A stretch of DNA of 7,091 nucleotides, from NCBI GenBank assembly GCA_013329085.1, contig DUKX01000232.1, forward strand, positions 1 to 7,091, read 5' to 3'. Every line of letters starts with the position of its first letter. Position 1 is the stretch's first letter. The notes beneath the pieces were generated by a model that saw nothing but the letters and a program-made list of their open reading frames with translations, ran no database searches and was not told the DNA's origin. This DNA is from Methanofastidiosum sp. (lineage in GTDB: Archaea; Methanobacteriota_B; Thermococci; Methanofastidiosales; Methanofastidiosaceae). This document shows positions 5,212 to 7,091 of the stretch, in pieces. Made by a program: the position numbers and the translations under genes.

Positions 5212-7091
5212 ATGAATATGGCTAAAATAAAATTTTTAAATATTCAAAAATCAAAAGTCATTCCTATATTTTTTATAGTCTTGATACTCATATCTGTTGT
5301 TTCTGCTAATGAAATGTCTGTGAAATTCACAAACAAGCCGAAAGGCGATATGATAATGTCCATGAGATTAATTGACCATTCTCAAGATTCCGTGGGGAAA
5401 CTTCTTGTCACAACTGGATTTAAGAGAGGGGAACCCTACGAAAATGGGTATATCTACCTCTTCAATTATAATGGCGAGATAATCTGGAATAAGGAGATAG
5501 GGAATGTCGATAGCACAATGGCTTCAATAACAGACTCACATCCTGCCGATGCAAGATTTTATCCAAAAGATGCATACGGCATAGATTTTAACGGAAATGG
5601 GCAAAAGGATATTTTATTATTGACAGAATCTCATTTTTATATACTTACTGAACAAGGCATATCTAAAAGATATTTTAAATCTGTTCCCGTGAGCGAAATA
5701 AAATCAGGAGATATATTTGGCGACGGTAAAGAGGTGGCCCTTCTAGCCGGAGTTAATGCGAGCATGATTAGTTATGATGGATACGATTATAATTTTTCAA
5801 CAATTGCAAAACCTTCAAAGCCTCTAAGCAGCATTACTTCTGCAAATCTTAATTCTAGTACTGTAGAAAGGGAGATTATTACCGGAGGTGCAAATGTTTC
5901 TGTTTATGGCTATAACTCTGGTGCATGGAGTATGATTCATTCCTATGGTACAGGGATGGACATCAAGAAAGTCATAGCTATTAATCTTGATAATGGCAGT
6001 GAGTATCAGGTAGGCGATGAAAAAATAGAGATCATTGCATTATCTGAAAAATATGTTTATTGTTTCCACCTAAAAGAATCCGGGACTCTTAGTCTTTTGT
6101 GGCTTTACCCAATAAAACAAGGGGCAGACCTTATGGTGGCCAATGTTCTTGGAGATGGAAACCTAGAGATAATTGCAGCAGGCGAAAAGGTATATGTTTT
6201 AGATAAAACTGGGGCAAGAGTATGGGAAAGCAATCTAGGTAAGGCGATATCTAACGTACATTCCTCTGACCTTAACGAGGATGGATATGGAGAAATTGTT
6301 GCAGGCTCTTCATACACCTTTAGGTTTAATAAAGCATATGGGGAGATATTCTTGTTAGATGGGCTTGGTCATCTCTTATGGGAATCTACTGATAATTACA
6401 TGACTGAGTATGTTGTTATCAAAGATATGGATCACAACGGAACTCTTGATTTAGTATTAGCTGATTATGCCAACGTTATTTCAGGCTATGAAAATATGAT
6501 GGGTGCAAGTAAGGCTGATATGTATTTCAGTCAGGCATTGGCTTCCTTTAATAATGAAAATTATAGGGATGCTCTTGTATATTTCAAAATAGCAAGAGAA
6601 GAGTATAAAAAAGATAAAAATACCAACAAAACTTTAGAAGCAGACGATTATATCCAAAAATGTGAGCTTTTTCTGAACACCGGCTCTTCTTATGAAATGG
6701 GGGTATATTTCTTTGACATGGGGGAATATCAAAAGTCAATCCTTTATTTTGAAGAGGCAAAAAAAGCATCAATTAACAAACAAGATTTTGACGCGGCATT
6801 AAAAGCAGACGAGATGATTGAAAAGGCAAATGGGTATTTGGAAGCCAAGAATTATGTAGACGAGGCCAATAAATACGTGTCTGAAGAAAACTTTGACAAA
6901 GCTTATTCAACCTATAATAATGCGCTCGTCATTTACCAAAGGTTAGGAGATAACCAAAAAATTACTCTTATTCAGAATAACATGTTAAAAATTGATAATT
7001 CTAAGAAAGCTTTGGAATATTTTGACATGGGAAAGAGCTATTTTTCTTCAAAAGACTACCAAAATGCAAAATCATACTTCCAAAAAGCAAG
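5212..7091 (+). CDS. Exported beta-propeller (FG-GAP-like) plus TPR protein, 3' end missing
   Basis: The frame is open from the ATG at 5212 to the window edge (626 complete codons, no stop), so the C-terminus is unseen. Residues 5-15 are lysine-rich, 16-30 form a hydrophobic core, and VSA|NE (30-34) looks like a signal peptidase I site, so the protein is probably secreted or cell-surface. Residues about 35-425 contain repeated FG-GAP/VCBS-like turns, several with Asp-rich calcium-type loops: DFNGNGQKDI (125-134), GDIFGDGKEV (166-175), NVLGDGNLEI (311-320), DLNEDGYGEIVAG (353-365) and DMDHNGTLDLVLA (405-417). This suggests a six- to eight-bladed propeller. From about 434 on there are TPR-like helical pairs (near 434-467, 491-520, 548-580 and 599 to the end) with the usual Y/F-x-x-A-x-x-Y-F spacing. 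Both modules usually bind other proteins or glycans; no catalytic motif is visible. A membrane anchor may lie beyond the window. Function unknown; it has its own promoter and no clear link to the hydrogenase. Confidence 0.85.
   Translation, partial: MNMAKIKFLNIQKSKVIPIFFIVLILISVVSANEMSVKFTNKPKGDMIMSMRLIDHSQDSVGKLLVTTGFKRGEPYENGYIYLFNYNGEIIWNKEIGNVDSTMASITDSHPADARFYPKDAYGIDFNGNGQKDILLLTESHFYILTEQGISKRYFKSVPVSEIKSGDIFGDGKEVALLAGVNASMISYDGYDYNFSTIAKPSKPLSSITSANLNSSTVEREIITGGANVSVYGYNSGAWSMIHSYGTGMDIKKVIAINLDNGSEYQVGDEKIEIIALSEKYVYCFHLKESGTLSLLWLYPIKQGADLMVANVLGDGNLEIIAAGEKVYVLDKTGARVWESNLGKAISNVHSSDLNEDGYGEIVAGSSYTFRFNKAYGEIFLLDGLGHLLWESTDNYMTEYVVIKDMDHNGTLDLVLADYANVISGYENMMGASKADMYFSQALASFNNENYRDALVYFKIAREEYKKDKNTNKTLEADDYIQKCELFLNTGSSYEMGVYFFDMGEYQKSILYFEEAKKASINKQDFDAALKADEMIEKANGYLEAKNYVDEANKYVSEENFDKAYSTYNNALVIYQRLGDNQKITLIQNNMLKIDNSKKALEYFDMGKSYFSSKDYQNAKSYFQKA

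Noticed and set aside
500..6772. Open frames on the minus strand (for example 500-703, 1126-1482, 2092-2316, 6105-6317, 6584-6772)
   Set aside because: All lie opposite clearly coding + strand sequence, have no recognisable motif or ribosome site, and are explained as shadows.
5212..7091. Asn-x-Ser/Thr sequons in the propeller protein (for example at N182, N194, N214, N228, N261, N409, N472) as proof of surface glycosylation
   Set aside because: In an Asn- and Ser-rich protein of this size about this many are expected by chance, so they add little to the signal-peptide evidence.
1..7091. CRISPR array, insertion sequence, attachment site, defence island or replication origin
   Set aside because: No regularly spaced repeats, terminal inverted repeats, transposase or integrase motifs, or origin-like repeat clusters were found when reading both strands.

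Overview
The window looks like chromosomal DNA of an AT-rich archaeon. The AspRS-type C-terminus, the BRE/TATA-like promoter elements, the T-rich termini in place of hairpin terminators, the GGAGG ribosome sites and above all an F420-dependent [NiFe] hydrogenase all point to Archaea. They fit a methanogen or a methanogen-related euryarchaeon. I cannot fix the lineage from the sequence; something like Methanofastidiosa is only a guess. All genes lie on the + strand.

Layout. Bases 1-130 are the 3' end of an aspartyl-tRNA synthetase gene, followed by a T-rich terminator zone. A promoter at 225-232 sits at the right distance for a leaderless mRNA of the next gene, threonine synthase (thrC, 255-1637). 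After another T-rich stretch comes a tightly packed three-gene hydrogenase operon: the catalytic large subunit (frhA, 1747-2979), its C-terminal maturation protease (frhD, 2979-3455), and a 516-residue protein (3452-5002) in which the small electron-transfer subunit FrhG is joined to the F420-reducing flavoprotein FrhB. Both gene borders overlap (TAATG and GTGA), and a Shine-Dalgarno sequence lies inside the preceding gene each time. A 209-base gap holds a poly-T terminator and a strong BRE/TATA promoter. Bases 5212-7091 are an open-ended gene for an exported protein with an FG-GAP-like beta-propeller followed by TPR-like repeats; it runs off the window.

How the genes work together. FrhA carries the Ni-Fe site, FrhD trims the FrhA C-terminus after nickel insertion, and the FrhG-FrhB fusion carries electrons from the Ni-Fe site through Fe-S clusters to FAD and then coenzyme F420 (H2 + F420 <-> F420H2). 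The gene order A-D-G-B is the order known from methanogen frh operons, but here G and B are one polypeptide, so the enzyme would be built from two subunits instead of three. This fusion, together with an all-cysteine proximal cluster motif, is the most notable thing in the window. The flanking synthetase, threonine synthase and surface protein have no evident functional link to the hydrogenase.
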